Shown: positions 19,384 to 28,542 of the stretch, in pieces
Position numbering within the stretch: the first letter of the stretch is position 1
Layout of the letters: the number at the start of each line of letters is the position of its first letter
Source: Candidatus Altarchaeum sp.
GTDB lineage: Archaea; Altiarchaeota; Altiarchaeia; Altiarchaeales; Altiarchaeaceae
Reading direction: 5' to 3'
Length of the DNA stretch: 33,919 nucleotides
NCBI GenBank assembly: GCA_018260615.1
Contig: JAGWDQ010000100.1
Span: forward strand, 1-33,919
Program-made: the position numbers and the translations under genes
Notes under the pieces: generated by a model
The model's input: the letters and a program-made list of their open reading frames with translations, nothing else
Database searches by the model: none
Told to the model about the DNA's origin: nothing

Positions 19384-20847
19384 CTAAATTTTTGTCAAAA
19401 GGCCATATATTTTTTTATTTTTTGGTTTGCATGTTGGCTGGTTATTATTCGTTCTGATGACAGAATATAATCTATCGTCCTTATGTGCAGATGCGTCTAT
19501 TATCATTATATCTTCTAAATTTTCTTCTTTACCTCTTATTTTAGAGTAAAATTCCACATACCAGACATAGTGTGGAAAAGAGACATTTTTATAATCTTCG
19601 GTTTCTAACTCGTATTCCAGGAATTTATGTAAGTTCCTTGAATCTGTTAATATCTTTCTTGCAACAACATTTTGATTTTTTGCAGACATAGCACTATTAA
19701 CCACTTCTTTAGCAAGGTTTTCCGCACTTTCAAAGGGAAAATAAAATCTTTCAAATATAGGACATATAAGAACGACATTCCAGCTTATTAATTTCTGCAG
19801 CAGTTTCTCTTTTGGGACAACGATGCTAAATAGGGGTGAAGCATATTTCTTTTCTGTGGCATTCCGGATGTTGTAGAAGGTGTTTTTTGTATGATATCCG
19901 GAATCATCAAAGAGCACATATCCAAATTTAGATTCTCCATTTTCATCTATAATAATTGTGTGTCCTGCAATCACAACAACATGATTGTCAAATCCCAATA
20001 TACACGGGAGGCCGCTTTCTATATGTGCTTCAAGTATTTCTAATAATTTGTCCTTTCCTTCATCTTTACTCGCGTATGTTCTCACAAAACATCCGTTCTC
20101 TGTTAGAGCACTCGCAAGATGTTCAATATCCAAGCCATTTGATGGGATTTCTCTTCCTTTATCCGAATATGGAATTTTTGAAATAAATTTTTCTATGGAT
20201 ATTTTGCTCATTTTATGCCTTTTATGCATAATTTCTGCCACCATTATTGCATCTGCATGGGCGCAGGCAGAAATTACAGAGTCCTGTGAAAACAAGGGAA
20301 ATGTTTCAAATTTTATACTTTTACTTCCTATATGAACTTCATATTCTGCTGTAATCATATATAAATGCTGACTTTCTGTTAAGTTATAAAATTTTCTATA
20401 TTGTTTTAGAACAATCTTTGAAATAAAACTTGCAGGTAAAGGTCTTATAGTGACATATCCCAAATAAGAGGAATCATTATCCCAGACATCTTCTAGATTT
20501 TCTATATTCTCGTCAAAAAAGTGAATTCTGTATACAAATGGTGTTGTTTGAGCATAATTTGTCTTACAATAATGCAATGAGTATAATTCTCTCCATTCTC
20601 TTTCTACATAAGGATACTCAATAATAAATGTTGTAACTTCTTCAAGAAACTTTCCAAATCTTTTCCTTAATTCTGAGACAATATTTCCTGCAGTTAATGT
20701 ATCTTTATATACAAATTCTATCTTGAGATTATCTTCAAGTTCATTAATTGTATGCGAAATCAAAAATTTTACATGACTCATTTTATAGTAATTCAACCAT
20801 ATTAAATAATTAGTGTTCATATAAAATATGTTATCTGGCAAATTCAT
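19384..20847 (-). CDS. Putative C39/papain-like cysteine-peptidase-fold protein
   Basis: SQDSVISACAHADAIMVAEI (Cys candidate), PCILGFDNHVVVIAGHTII (His candidate), YVLFDDSG (Asp). Confidence 0.55.
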   Translation of the reverse strand: MNLPDNIFYMNTNYLIWLNYYKMSHVKFLISHTINELEDNLKIEFVYKDTLTAGNIVSELRKRFGKFLEEVTTFIIEYPYVEREWRELYSLHYCKTNYAQTTPFVYRIHFFDENIENLEDVWDNDSSYLGYVTIRPLPASFISKIVLKQYRKFYNLTESQHLYMITAEYEVHIGSKSIKFETFPLFSQDSVISACAHADAIMVAEIMHKRHKMSKISIEKFISKIPYSDKGREIPSNGLDIEHLASALTENGCFVRTYASKDEGKDKLLEILEAHIESGLPCILGFDNHVVVIAGHTIIIDENGESKFGYVLFDDSGYHTKNTFYNIRNATEKKYASPLFSIVVPKEKLLQKLISWNVVLICPIFERFYFPFESAENLAKEVVNSAMSAKNQNVVARKILTDSRNLHKFLEYELETEDYKNVSFPHYVWYVEFYSKIRGKEENLEDIMIIDASAHKDDRLYSVIRTNNNQPTCKPKNKKIYGLLTKI

Positions 20848-20881
20848 CCGACCAATAAAGTGGTCGGTTTTCTTTGCTTGA

Positions 20882-21511
20882 TTATATAAATTTTCGTATC
20901 CTCTTCACATTTTCATAAGTTCCGGTTTTCCCGTGTCCCGGATAAAGTGTCTTAAAATTTAAGTCCAGAATTTGAGCTATTGAAGTCCTTAATTGCTCAA
21001 AATTTCCGCCTGGCAGGTCCGTTCTTCCTACACCGCCTGAAAATACGAGGTCTCCTGAAAATAATGACTTTGTTTTTTCTTCATAAACAGAGATTGAGCC
21101 GGATGTGTGTCCCGGCGTGTGTAAAATTTTAAGGGCTGTTTTGCCTAAATCCATCAGTTCGTCGTTATCTACAAATTTAAGGTCTCTTATTTTCGGTACT
21201 TTCATTTCAAAAAAACGGGCTAAAATTTTTTCATCGTCCCGCTCTAAAATTGCCTTCCCGTCAAGTTCATTAAGAAAAATTTTTATTCCTTTGTTTGCAA
21301 AATATTCATCATTACCTATATGATCATAATGACAATGAGTATTTATTACAAAATCAGGAAATTTTCCCATTTCATTTAGGACTGAAATTATTCTTTCCAG
21401 ATGTTCTGATGTGTAACCCGGGTCAATTATGCAAACCGCTTTGGTTTCTTCGTCCTCTAAAATGTAGGTGTTTGAGTCGGCAGAATATGAAATTATCGGA
21501 TAAATTTTCAT
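20882..21511 (-). CDS. Metallo-beta-lactamase-fold hydrolase (glyoxalase II-like); start placed at MKIYP, not the longer ORF start
   Basis: THCHYDHIG, LHTPGHTSGSISVY, LFSGDLVFSGGVGRTDLPGG, LYPGHGKTGTYENVKR. Confidence 0.9.
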   Translation of the reverse strand: MKIYPIISYSADSNTYILEDEETKAVCIIDPGYTSEHLERIISVLNEMGKFPDFVINTHCHYDHIGNDEYFANKGIKIFLNELDGKAILERDDEKILARFFEMKVPKIRDLKFVDNDELMDLGKTALKILHTPGHTSGSISVYEEKTKSLFSGDLVFSGGVGRTDLPGGNFEQLRTSIAQILDLNFKTLYPGHGKTGTYENVKRIRKFI

Positions 21512-21563
21512 CTTTGTAATTTTATATTTTGTTTCACCGTAGAGATTCTGATATTCGCCACAA

Positions 21564-22052
21564 TTATCCCGCATCCGGAACCCACACCTCAATCTCATCA
21601 GCTCTCTCAAAATCACTATCATTACTTGCAATAATCCAGATATTGTTTCTTTTCATAACCGCAACACTCAATGCATCATTCGGAAGCAACGAATACTTCT
21701 TTGACAAATTTCCGGATTCGGATAAATCATCATAAGTCACATCTAAAATTTCCATTAAATTTTTAATATCGTTTAGAACCCTCCATGGTTTTTCAAGTTC
21801 CCTCACAACTTCGGGATTTTTCTTTAAAAATGATTTGATTTCCTTAAATTCAAGAGCATATTTTTCTACCAGTTCAAACATCATTATTTTATAAACCACT
21901 TCTTCTACGACATTAACTGATGTGTATGCCTTTATCTTATTATTTCTAATGGAATTCAGAAGTGCTTCACAACTACGAATATATTTTGGATTTTCTGTTA
22001 TTGTAAAAATAAATATATTCGCATCAATGAACATCTTATAATTTGTCATCAT
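21564..22052 (-). CDS. PIN-domain ribonuclease toxin (VapC-like)
   Basis: MFIDANIFIFTITE, VNVVEEVVY, LLPNDALSVAVM, IIASNDSDFERA. Confidence 0.85.
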   Translation of the reverse strand: MMTNYKMFIDANIFIFTITENPKYIRSCEALLNSIRNNKIKAYTSVNVVEEVVYKIMMFELVEKYALEFKEIKSFLKKNPEVVRELEKPWRVLNDIKNLMEILDVTYDDLSESGNLSKKYSLLPNDALSVAVMKRNNIWIIASNDSDFERADEIEVWVPDAG

Positions 22053-22357
22053 AATAGCAATTCAATATCCGTATTTATAATTTCTTCGGCTTCTTTAACT
22101 TTTTCAGGAGCAATTTTAATCAACCCTTTCATATCTTCTACGGGATTTTTTTTTAACTCATCCAAAGCACTTCCTTTTTCCGCTTTATATCTTTTCAGGG
22201 ACTTTTCAAATTTTCCTTTTTCTTTATGAGTCAAAACCATATCTATCTCCGCTATGTGTGTTTTAAGATAATTCAAATCCTTTCTTATTGCCTGGAGTTC
22301 CGTTGTAATATCCTCGGGAATTGTTGTTTGGGTCATTTTGATTTGGTTGATGAGCAA
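22049..22357 (-). CDS. Antitoxin partner of the PIN toxin (overlaps it by 4 nt)
   Basis: Small charged protein immediately upstream of the PIN gene with overlapping stop/start; start may be internal at MTQTT. Confidence 0.65.
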   Translation of the reverse strand: MLINQIKMTQTTIPEDITTELQAIRKDLNYLKTHIAEIDMVLTHKEKGKFEKSLKRYKAEKGSALDELKKNPVEDMKGLIKIAPEKVKEAEEIINTDIELLL

Positions 22358-22456
22358 TCATATTTTGAATTTGAGCAGTTAATAATAATTAAAATTTTAT
22401 GATGTTATTAATAGTGTTGTTTGTGAAATATTCATCATTACCTACATAGTAATTAT

Positions 22457-22642
22457 TTAATGGTGGTGTATGTTTATTATGAAATCCTGAAATTTTCCAA
22501 TTTCATTTAGGACTGAAATTATTCTTTCCAGATGTTCTGATGTGTAACCCGGGTCAATTATGCAAACCGCTTTGGTTTCTTCGTCCTCTAAAATATATGT
22601 GTTTGAGTCGGCCGAATATGAAATTATCGGATAAATTTTCAT
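22457..22642 (-). pseudogene. Truncated duplicate of the MBL-hydrolase 5' end
   Basis: MKIYPIISYSADSNTYILEDEETKAVCIIDPGYTSEHLERIISVLNE is identical to the start of 20882-21511, then decays. Confidence 0.9.
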
Positions 22643-22684
22643 CTTTAAATTTGAGTAAATTATAAATTATTTTTATTTAACTTT

Positions 22685-23101
22685 CTATTTAACTTTCTCC
22701 CATCTGTTATATACCTTTCCCTTCAATATATCATAAAATGCAGGAAATGTCTGTATTACTGAAACAAAAATACTATACGGAAAGTAAAAGAACAAAGCAA
22801 CTAAATTTAATGCATTAAATTTAAATCTGACAAGCATCATAAATGTATAAAATATATACAAAACAAAAAGAGTAAATGCAGCAATGAAATATAAATCCAT
22901 AAGATAAAAATTTGTTATTGTTCTGTATGTATATTCAACCATTCCGTAAGCGGACAACCATGAGAAAAAATATTTTAGCACATCAAAATTTAAAAAATTT
23001 CCCTTATCGGCAAAATAAACAAAATATCCTGAAAACATTGAGAACAAAATCAGAGGTATATAAATTGCGCAGTGCAGATACCAGTAAAACTGCGTTCCCA
23101 T
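22685..23101 (-). CDS. Membrane protein resembling the C-terminal TM region of a family-2 glycosyltransferase; possibly truncated
   Basis: Multiple TM helices and C-terminal DILKGKVYNRWEKVK; no GT catalytic core. Confidence 0.5.
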   Translation of the reverse strand: MGTQFYWYLHCAIYIPLILFSMFSGYFVYFADKGNFLNFDVLKYFFSWLSAYGMVEYTYRTITNFYLMDLYFIAAFTLFVLYIFYTFMMLVRFKFNALNLVALFFYFPYSIFVSVIQTFPAFYDILKGKVYNRWEKVK

Positions 23102-23146
23102 CGCATAAGTAAATTTTAAATTTTTAAAGAATAAATTTTTATGCTT

Positions 23147-23274
23147 TTTAAAGTTTTATAAACTTTAAATATCTGAATGATTTTAAATTTCTCATAGAAA
23201 TTTTAAATCTCCGAACGAATTGAGATGATTTTCAAATCACGAAGATTTGAAAATCTCCGAATGAAATGAGGTGA
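23147..23274. repeat. Cluster of three perfect hairpins plus a 24-bp direct repeat
   Basis: TTTAAAGTTT-TAT-AAACTTTAAA (23147-23169); AAATTTCT-CAT-AGAAATTT (23185-23203); GATTTTCAAAT-CACGAAG-ATTTGAAAATC (23227-23255); AAATCTCCGAAYGAAWTGAGRTGA at 23205-23228 and 23251-23274. Confidence 0.8.
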
Positions 23275-23299
23275 CAGCGAGGTTATTTATCTTTTTTCT

Positions 23300-24370
23300 T
23301 TATCGTTTCCATACCCACAACACGCTCGTCACATAAGTAAAGAGTGTAGCAACAAATATCCCTATCAGATTTGCCAAAAGGTAATTTATTCCTATTATTG
23401 TCAGCATAAATAAAATAAATACATTTATTACCGACGCAAAAATTCTTGACAAATTAAATTTTCCCATTCTGACAAAGAAATTTCCATTTCTCTCATTTTT
23501 AAATGTCCATATATCGTTAAGTATAAAATTTGAGATTATTGACAATTCTATGGCGATTGCGCTTGAAAATAAATAAAAAATTTTAAAAAATTCCGTTAAA
23601 ATATATAAGCAGCCCATATTTATAATAATTCCGCTCGCCCCGACGATTGAAAATTTTAAAAATCTGTCATATTCTTTATTGTGTTTTGCTATATGAAATA
23701 AATGAATAAAACTTATGTATGATTGGTTGAGGTTAAATTTACTTGTTCCACTCTTTCGGTCTTCAAAAATAAATCTTTTTTCAATCACTTTTTCATAATG
23801 TGCTTTATCTAAAATTTCAACCAGAATTTTAAAACCGAGCGGCTTTAACGAAACATTTTCCAGAATTTTTTTTCTGAAAACAAAAAACCCGGATCCGGGA
23901 TCTCTGATTTTTGTTGAGTTCTTAACAAAGAGATAAACCAAAGACCTGTAAACTCCTGAAACGATAGTTCGGACAATGCTGAAATTTTTTGTAATTCTTG
24001 AACCGATAACTATATCGGCATTTTGTTTTTCCAAAATTTTTAGCATTTCCGGCAGCATTTCCGGAGGGTGTTGTAAGTCCCCGTCCATGATGGCGACAAT
24101 ATCGTATGTTCCATAATTTAAGGACTGAATAATTGCATTACTTAAGTCATCTCCGTTGCAATCTAATACCATCGCTTTTATTTTATGCTCTTTCCCAAAT
24201 TCTTTTATAACTTCCTCCATAAATTTTCTTGTTTCATCATTACTGCTGTCCGCAAGAATAATTTCATAATCACAAAAATTTTCAAGCGCCTTTTTGATTC
24301 TTAAAAAAATTTCTTCTAAGTTGCCCCCTTCATTTTTTGTGGGGATTATTATTGAAACCGGAGAATCCAT
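23300..24370 (-). CDS. Dolichyl-phosphate-mannose-synthase-like GT2 fused to a GtrA-like membrane domain
   Basis: VSIIIPTKNEGGNL, IMDGDLQHPPE, RDPGSGFFVFRKK, then GtrA-like TM region FLKFSIVGASGIIINMG. Confidence 0.9.
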   Translation of the reverse strand: MDSPVSIIIPTKNEGGNLEEIFLRIKKALENFCDYEIILADSSNDETRKFMEEVIKEFGKEHKIKAMVLDCNGDDLSNAIIQSLNYGTYDIVAIMDGDLQHPPEMLPEMLKILEKQNADIVIGSRITKNFSIVRTIVSGVYRSLVYLFVKNSTKIRDPGSGFFVFRKKILENVSLKPLGFKILVEILDKAHYEKVIEKRFIFEDRKSGTSKFNLNQSYISFIHLFHIAKHNKEYDRFLKFSIVGASGIIINMGCLYILTEFFKIFYLFSSAIAIELSIISNFILNDIWTFKNERNGNFFVRMGKFNLSRIFASVINVFILFMLTIIGINYLLANLIGIFVATLFTYVTSVLWVWKR

Positions 24371-24371
24371 T

Positions 24372-26024
24372 TTATAAAAATGTTAAATATTTACATATTT
24401 CATTTAGTTTGAATTTAACAAATAATGCATCACAGCCGGTAAAATTTTCTGAAAATTCACCGAATCTCTTTAAAGAGTCAATATATGTCTCATTTATATT
24501 TTCAGTGTATTTACATTTGTCTTCTCTATGTAGCCATATATACTTGTCATTATCTTCAATTATATATTTTTTATTTTTTTCTTTAATTTCTTCAATAAAT
24601 TTTTCATTTGCAAAAAATGATTCCGAATTTTTAAAGAGCAATATATTGTAGCCCTCATCAACCATTTTAAAAATTTCCGGTTCTTTTGTTTCGGTTAAAT
24701 TTAATTCTTTCGGTGGCGGAACGGCTTTTTTATTTTGCCAGTTAAAATAAACCCACAAATCGGAACTGAGCGTGCAATTGTTATCCATCTGAGCAATGAT
24801 TGTCTCAACCATTCCGTATTCGTTAATTACTCCTTTTCCCGAGTCCTCCATAATGATGAAACTACTAAGCGAAGAAAATAATAGTAAAAGCAAAATAGTG
24901 AAAAACAAAAATTTTTTCAAATTTTCATTTTTCAGTGAAAGCAGAAAATTAAGTCCGAAAACCGAAAAATAGGAAATCGGAAGAAATAAATTAAACAGGA
25001 ATCTCGGTTGCTTTATTACATCAGGAGAAAATAAGTAGGATAAAAAAGTAAGAATTGTTAATGAAAAAAACAAAATGCTCAAGTCCCTTTCTTCTTTTGT
25101 CTTTTTGTTTTTTATTTCTTTTTCGTATGCTCCTTTATTTTCACATCCTCCTTTATTTTCACATTCTCCTTTATTTTCACATCCTCCTTTATTTTCACAT
25201 CCTCCTTTATTTTCACATCCTCCTTTATATTGTTTTATCTTAAAAAGGACTCCTAAAATTAAAAAGGGCAGAGAAATGTTTGCTATTAATAAAAAATGTG
25301 AAAATAACAACGACAGAGAAATTTCAAATATTGGAGATGGCTGCTCCAATGAATTTAAAGCATAATAATTTCCGAGACTTGTCAATGCGTGTCCGGTAAA
25401 TATGAAATTTATTAAAAGCCATGGAAGAAGGGTCAAAAAAATTATAAATAATCCGGCAAAAATTTTTTTAATATTTTTTGAAAAAAGTACTAAAAAAAGT
25501 AAAGGTATATTAGAATACCTGCACAACATAGATAAACCCAAAAACAGGAATGATTTTTTTGAAAAGCAGAAAGTAAAAAATAAAATGAGCAGAGAAAGGG
25601 ATAGCAATTCTGTTCCTATTGCCACTCCAAAGATTAAAATAAACGGATTAATTGAAAACAGGTAGAAAAATTCTGAATTTTTAATATCTTTTAGAAATTT
25701 GTCGTGAAAAAGTTTTAAGGAAACGAAATAAAGAAGGGTGCAAAAGACAATGTAAGCATATTGGGCAAGATTCGTTCCGAAAATTTCAAAAATTGCTAAA
25801 ATAAAGGGAGTTAATGGCGGGCGAATCCACTCAAAAAAGAATCCGTCATATACGGACATGGCATTTAATGTGTATACCGCAAGGTCCCAACTGAAAAATT
25901 TATGCTGATATATAAAAAAAGATAAAGCAATGAAAAATGCGATAAAAAATATAAACTCTTCTTTTTTACCCTTAAAAATTTTATCAGGAACCATTTTCTT
26001 TACCTGGATTTTATCAGGAACCAT
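24372..26024 (-). CDS. Multi-TM GT39/ArnT-like glycosyltransferase with an internal GGCENK repeat
   Basis: Multiple TM helices and early SWDLAVYTLNAMSVYDGFFFEWIRPPLTPFI motif; repeat GGCENKGGCENKGGCENKGECENKGGCENKG. Confidence 0.75.
   Translation of the reverse strand: MVPDKIQVKKMVPDKIFKGKKEEFIFFIAFFIALSFFIYQHKFFSWDLAVYTLNAMSVYDGFFFEWIRPPLTPFILAIFEIFGTNLAQYAYIVFCTLLYFVSLKLFHDKFLKDIKNSEFFYLFSINPFILIFGVAIGTELLSLSLLILFFTFCFSKKSFLFLGLSMLCRYSNIPLLFLVLFSKNIKKIFAGLFIIFLTLLPWLLINFIFTGHALTSLGNYYALNSLEQPSPIFEISLSLLFSHFLLIANISLPFLILGVLFKIKQYKGGCENKGGCENKGGCENKGECENKGGCENKGAYEKEIKNKKTKEERDLSILFFSLTILTFLSYLFSPDVIKQPRFLFNLFLPISYFSVFGLNFLLSLKNENLKKFLFFTILLLLLFSSLSSFIIMEDSGKGVINEYGMVETIIAQMDNNCTLSSDLWVYFNWQNKKAVPPPKELNLTETKEPEIFKMVDEGYNILLFKNSESFFANEKFIEEIKEKNKKYIIEDNDKYIWLHREDKCKYTENINETYIDSLKRFGEFSENFTGCDALFVKFKLNEICKYLTFL
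25130..25229. repeat. 18-bp in-frame tandem repeat encoding (KGGCEN)n
   Basis: tcctttattttcacatcc x about 5.5. Confidence 0.95.
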
Positions 26025-26040
26025 TTTCTTTACCTGGATA
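25981..26040. repeat. 30-bp tandem duplication across an overlapping stop/start gene junction
   Basis: ttatcaggaaccattttctttacctggat(t/a) x2. Confidence 0.95.
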
Positions 26041-26799
26041 ATTAAGAGTGAGTTCTTTTTCCAGGATTTCTGTTAGATCTTCTTTGGAAAGATAATCATA
26101 TTTTTTACCGTTTATAATTGTTGCCGGAACTCCTTTTATTTCATATTTTTTCATCAGCGCATAAGTTGCCAGATTTTCAGAATTAACATCAAAAGCGAAA
26201 ACATATATATTATTCTTATACTCCGCATTATTAGCAGCATTATTATTTGCATTATTATACTTTGCATCCGATTCGTTTTTCTTAATTTTTTCATTTACAT
26301 CGTAAACGACATTTTCAATAATTTTACTTTCATCGTTGCAGTCATCTGCGCTTCCCATAACATCATTCTGCTTATTTGTGTAAAAATATATCAAAATATT
26401 AGTACTTCTGTTACATTCGTTTTTCGTTTTTTCAAGATATTTTATTATTTTTATCTGGATTAGTTCGTAAATTTCCTTTTTCCGTATTATATCCTCATTT
26501 TCTTTTCCCAATCTTTCTTCTAATGTTGCGAGCATTTTTCCCAGAACCATTTTTTTCCTTAATGATTTTTCAACATCCAGCTCGCAGAAATGTTCGTCTG
26601 ATATTTCATCCTGCATTTCCATTCCCAATAAATCAATGATGAAACTCTCTTCGGATAATCTGACCTCGTCCATTTTTGATGTCACGATGTAATTCCCTAC
26701 CAGCAACCCAAACAAAAAAATAATTACTGCAAATACAAGTGCAGTAATAAAAATTTTTTTATCTCCGTACATTTTGAAACATATAAATTTGAAAAACAT
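26014..26799 (-). CDS. Membrane-anchored thioredoxin-like-fold protein with Asn-rich linker
   Basis: N-terminal TM; ILIYFYTNKQ...; YALMKKYEIKGVPATIINGKKYDYLSKEDLTEIL (cis-Pro region). Confidence 0.6.
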   Translation of the reverse strand: MFFKFICFKMYGDKKIFITALVFAVIIFLFGLLVGNYIVTSKMDEVRLSEESFIIDLLGMEMQDEISDEHFCELDVEKSLRKKMVLGKMLATLEERLGKENEDIIRKKEIYELIQIKIIKYLEKTKNECNRSTNILIYFYTNKQNDVMGSADDCNDESKIIENVVYDVNEKIKKNESDAKYNNANNNAANNAEYKNNIYVFAFDVNSENLATYALMKKYEIKGVPATIINGKKYDYLSKEDLTEILEKELTLNYPGKENGS

Positions 26800-26808
26800 A
26801 TAAAAATT

Positions 26809-28065
26809 TTACCAGTTAATTTTAACCCTAAATGCCCATTTGAGCAACATTTCAAAACAGAATGCGGTTAAAACCCACCCGTAAACAGATGTAAATAAAA
26901 AATAATCAATAAAATTTATTTTTTCGTTGCCTTTTTGGCATGCTAAAAATAAGAAAACAATAAATATTATAATTCCAAATAAGCTGAAAATTATTCTGGG
27001 ATCTGAAAAAAATACTGTGAGACCAAACAAATTTATGTCAAACATAAATCTTGGCACTAAGCCAATTGACAAATCGTAAATTATGTTGAAAATATTTACA
27101 ATTATTCCGTAAATGATAATTATAAAGGCAAACATCATCAGGATGTTACTCAAAATTACCGAAACGGGTAAAAAAAACATTCCGAAAACCCCGTATTTAG
27201 GAGAGATTAAATGTTTGTAGTTAATTAAATTTTGAAATGTTCCATACCACCACCTAAGACGTTGTTTTCTCAACGCCTGAAATTTTTCAGGTACTACGGT
27301 TGTGACTTTATTTTCAACAAACGCTATATTATATCCGAATGACTTTACTCTCAAAGCGATTTCAAAATCTTCTGTTAGTGTGTTTCCGTCATAAAAATTA
27401 TGTGTTTTAAAAAATTCCGACCGGAATATATGAAAAGCCGGAGCTATGCAAAGTGCCTGTACCTTTCCAAGCAAATATCTAAAAAAAGAAACCATCATAT
27501 ATTCAATTTTTTGCATCCTGGTCCAGAAATTTTTTTTGTTTTCGGGAACCATCCATGATGTAACTGCCATAATTTTTTTATCATTAAAATGAAGAACTGC
27601 ATTTTTTAGTACATCTTTACTTAAAAACGTGTCCGCATCAATTGTTCCAATCAATTCGGGAATGTTTTCTCTGCTAAAAATATAATTTAAACCAAAATTT
27701 ATGACTGTAGATTTTATGTTGTTGCTTTCTGTTCTGTTTAAAATTTCAATATTTCTATTATTTTGACTGTAATTTTTCTTTAAGTCCTCTGCAATTTTAA
27801 ATGTATCGTCCTCGCTTGCATCATTAACTATTAATACCGAAATTTTTCCGGTATATTCCTGCAGAATTATACTTTCAACACATTTTTTTAATGTTTTTTG
27901 AACATTTTTTGCAGGAATTATAATACATATATCCTGATGTAAATTCGTATCTTTGATATCTTTTTCCTTTTTAAGAAAAATAAATAAATAAAAAACCGAT
28001 GTGAAAAAAATAAGAAAAAATAAAGGATACAATATCCATTCGGGGGGACTATATAGTACGGCCAT
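26809..28065 (-). CDS. Membrane family-2 glycosyltransferase (processive type)
   Basis: CIIIPAKNVQKTLKKCVESI, IDADTFL, TEDFEIALRV, KQRLRWWYG (QxxRW). Confidence 0.92.
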   Translation of the reverse strand: MAVLYSPPEWILYPLFFLIFFTSVFYLFIFLKKEKDIKDTNLHQDICIIIPAKNVQKTLKKCVESIILQEYTGKISVLIVNDASEDDTFKIAEDLKKNYSQNNRNIEILNRTESNNIKSTVINFGLNYIFSRENIPELIGTIDADTFLSKDVLKNAVLHFNDKKIMAVTSWMVPENKKNFWTRMQKIEYMMVSFFRYLLGKVQALCIAPAFHIFRSEFFKTHNFYDGNTLTEDFEIALRVKSFGYNIAFVENKVTTVVPEKFQALRKQRLRWWYGTFQNLINYKHLISPKYGVFGMFFLPVSVILSNILMMFAFIIIIYGIIVNIFNIIYDLSIGLVPRFMFDINLFGLTVFFSDPRIIFSLFGIIIFIVFLFLACQKGNEKINFIDYFLFTSVYGWVLTAFCFEMLLKWAFRVKINW

Positions 28066-28542
28066 TTTAATTAAAATTTTTTCCTTTTATCCGTTTGTTA
28101 TGCAATGTTCCAGGCATTGTTTTTATTTTTTAATGTTTTGCATTCGTTATGATATCCTGCATCTCCGGCACACCGCCCGCAGAATTTTTTCATCCGCTAT
28201 CGCACATCTTAATTCATTCATTTTCACAGCAGATTTCACATATCTTTAAGTACCTCTGATTTCTTATTTTCAGGTAATTATGTCTGTCTTTTAAGTAAAA
28301 AATATGACTTTATGGACAAACACTGATTAATTAAATTAATTATGATTATAACTATTAAATGCTTCTATCCAAAAAAAAATTTAATTGATTTAAGATATAT
28401 TCTAAAAATTAAGATATTGCTCTTTTTTCTTAATTTGTTTTCTTAATTTGCTTTAAATTTACTTTTAATACCCCCTCCCCCCTCACTTCCTGTATTCGCA
28501 TGAATTAGTAGAAATTTTAGTAATGTAATTTTGCCAAAATTT

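Noticed and set aside
25130-25229. CRISPR-like short repeats, and antisense ORFs 25055-25243 and 25075-25365
   Set aside because: An 18-bp coding minisatellite without spacers; the antisense ORFs are its complement.
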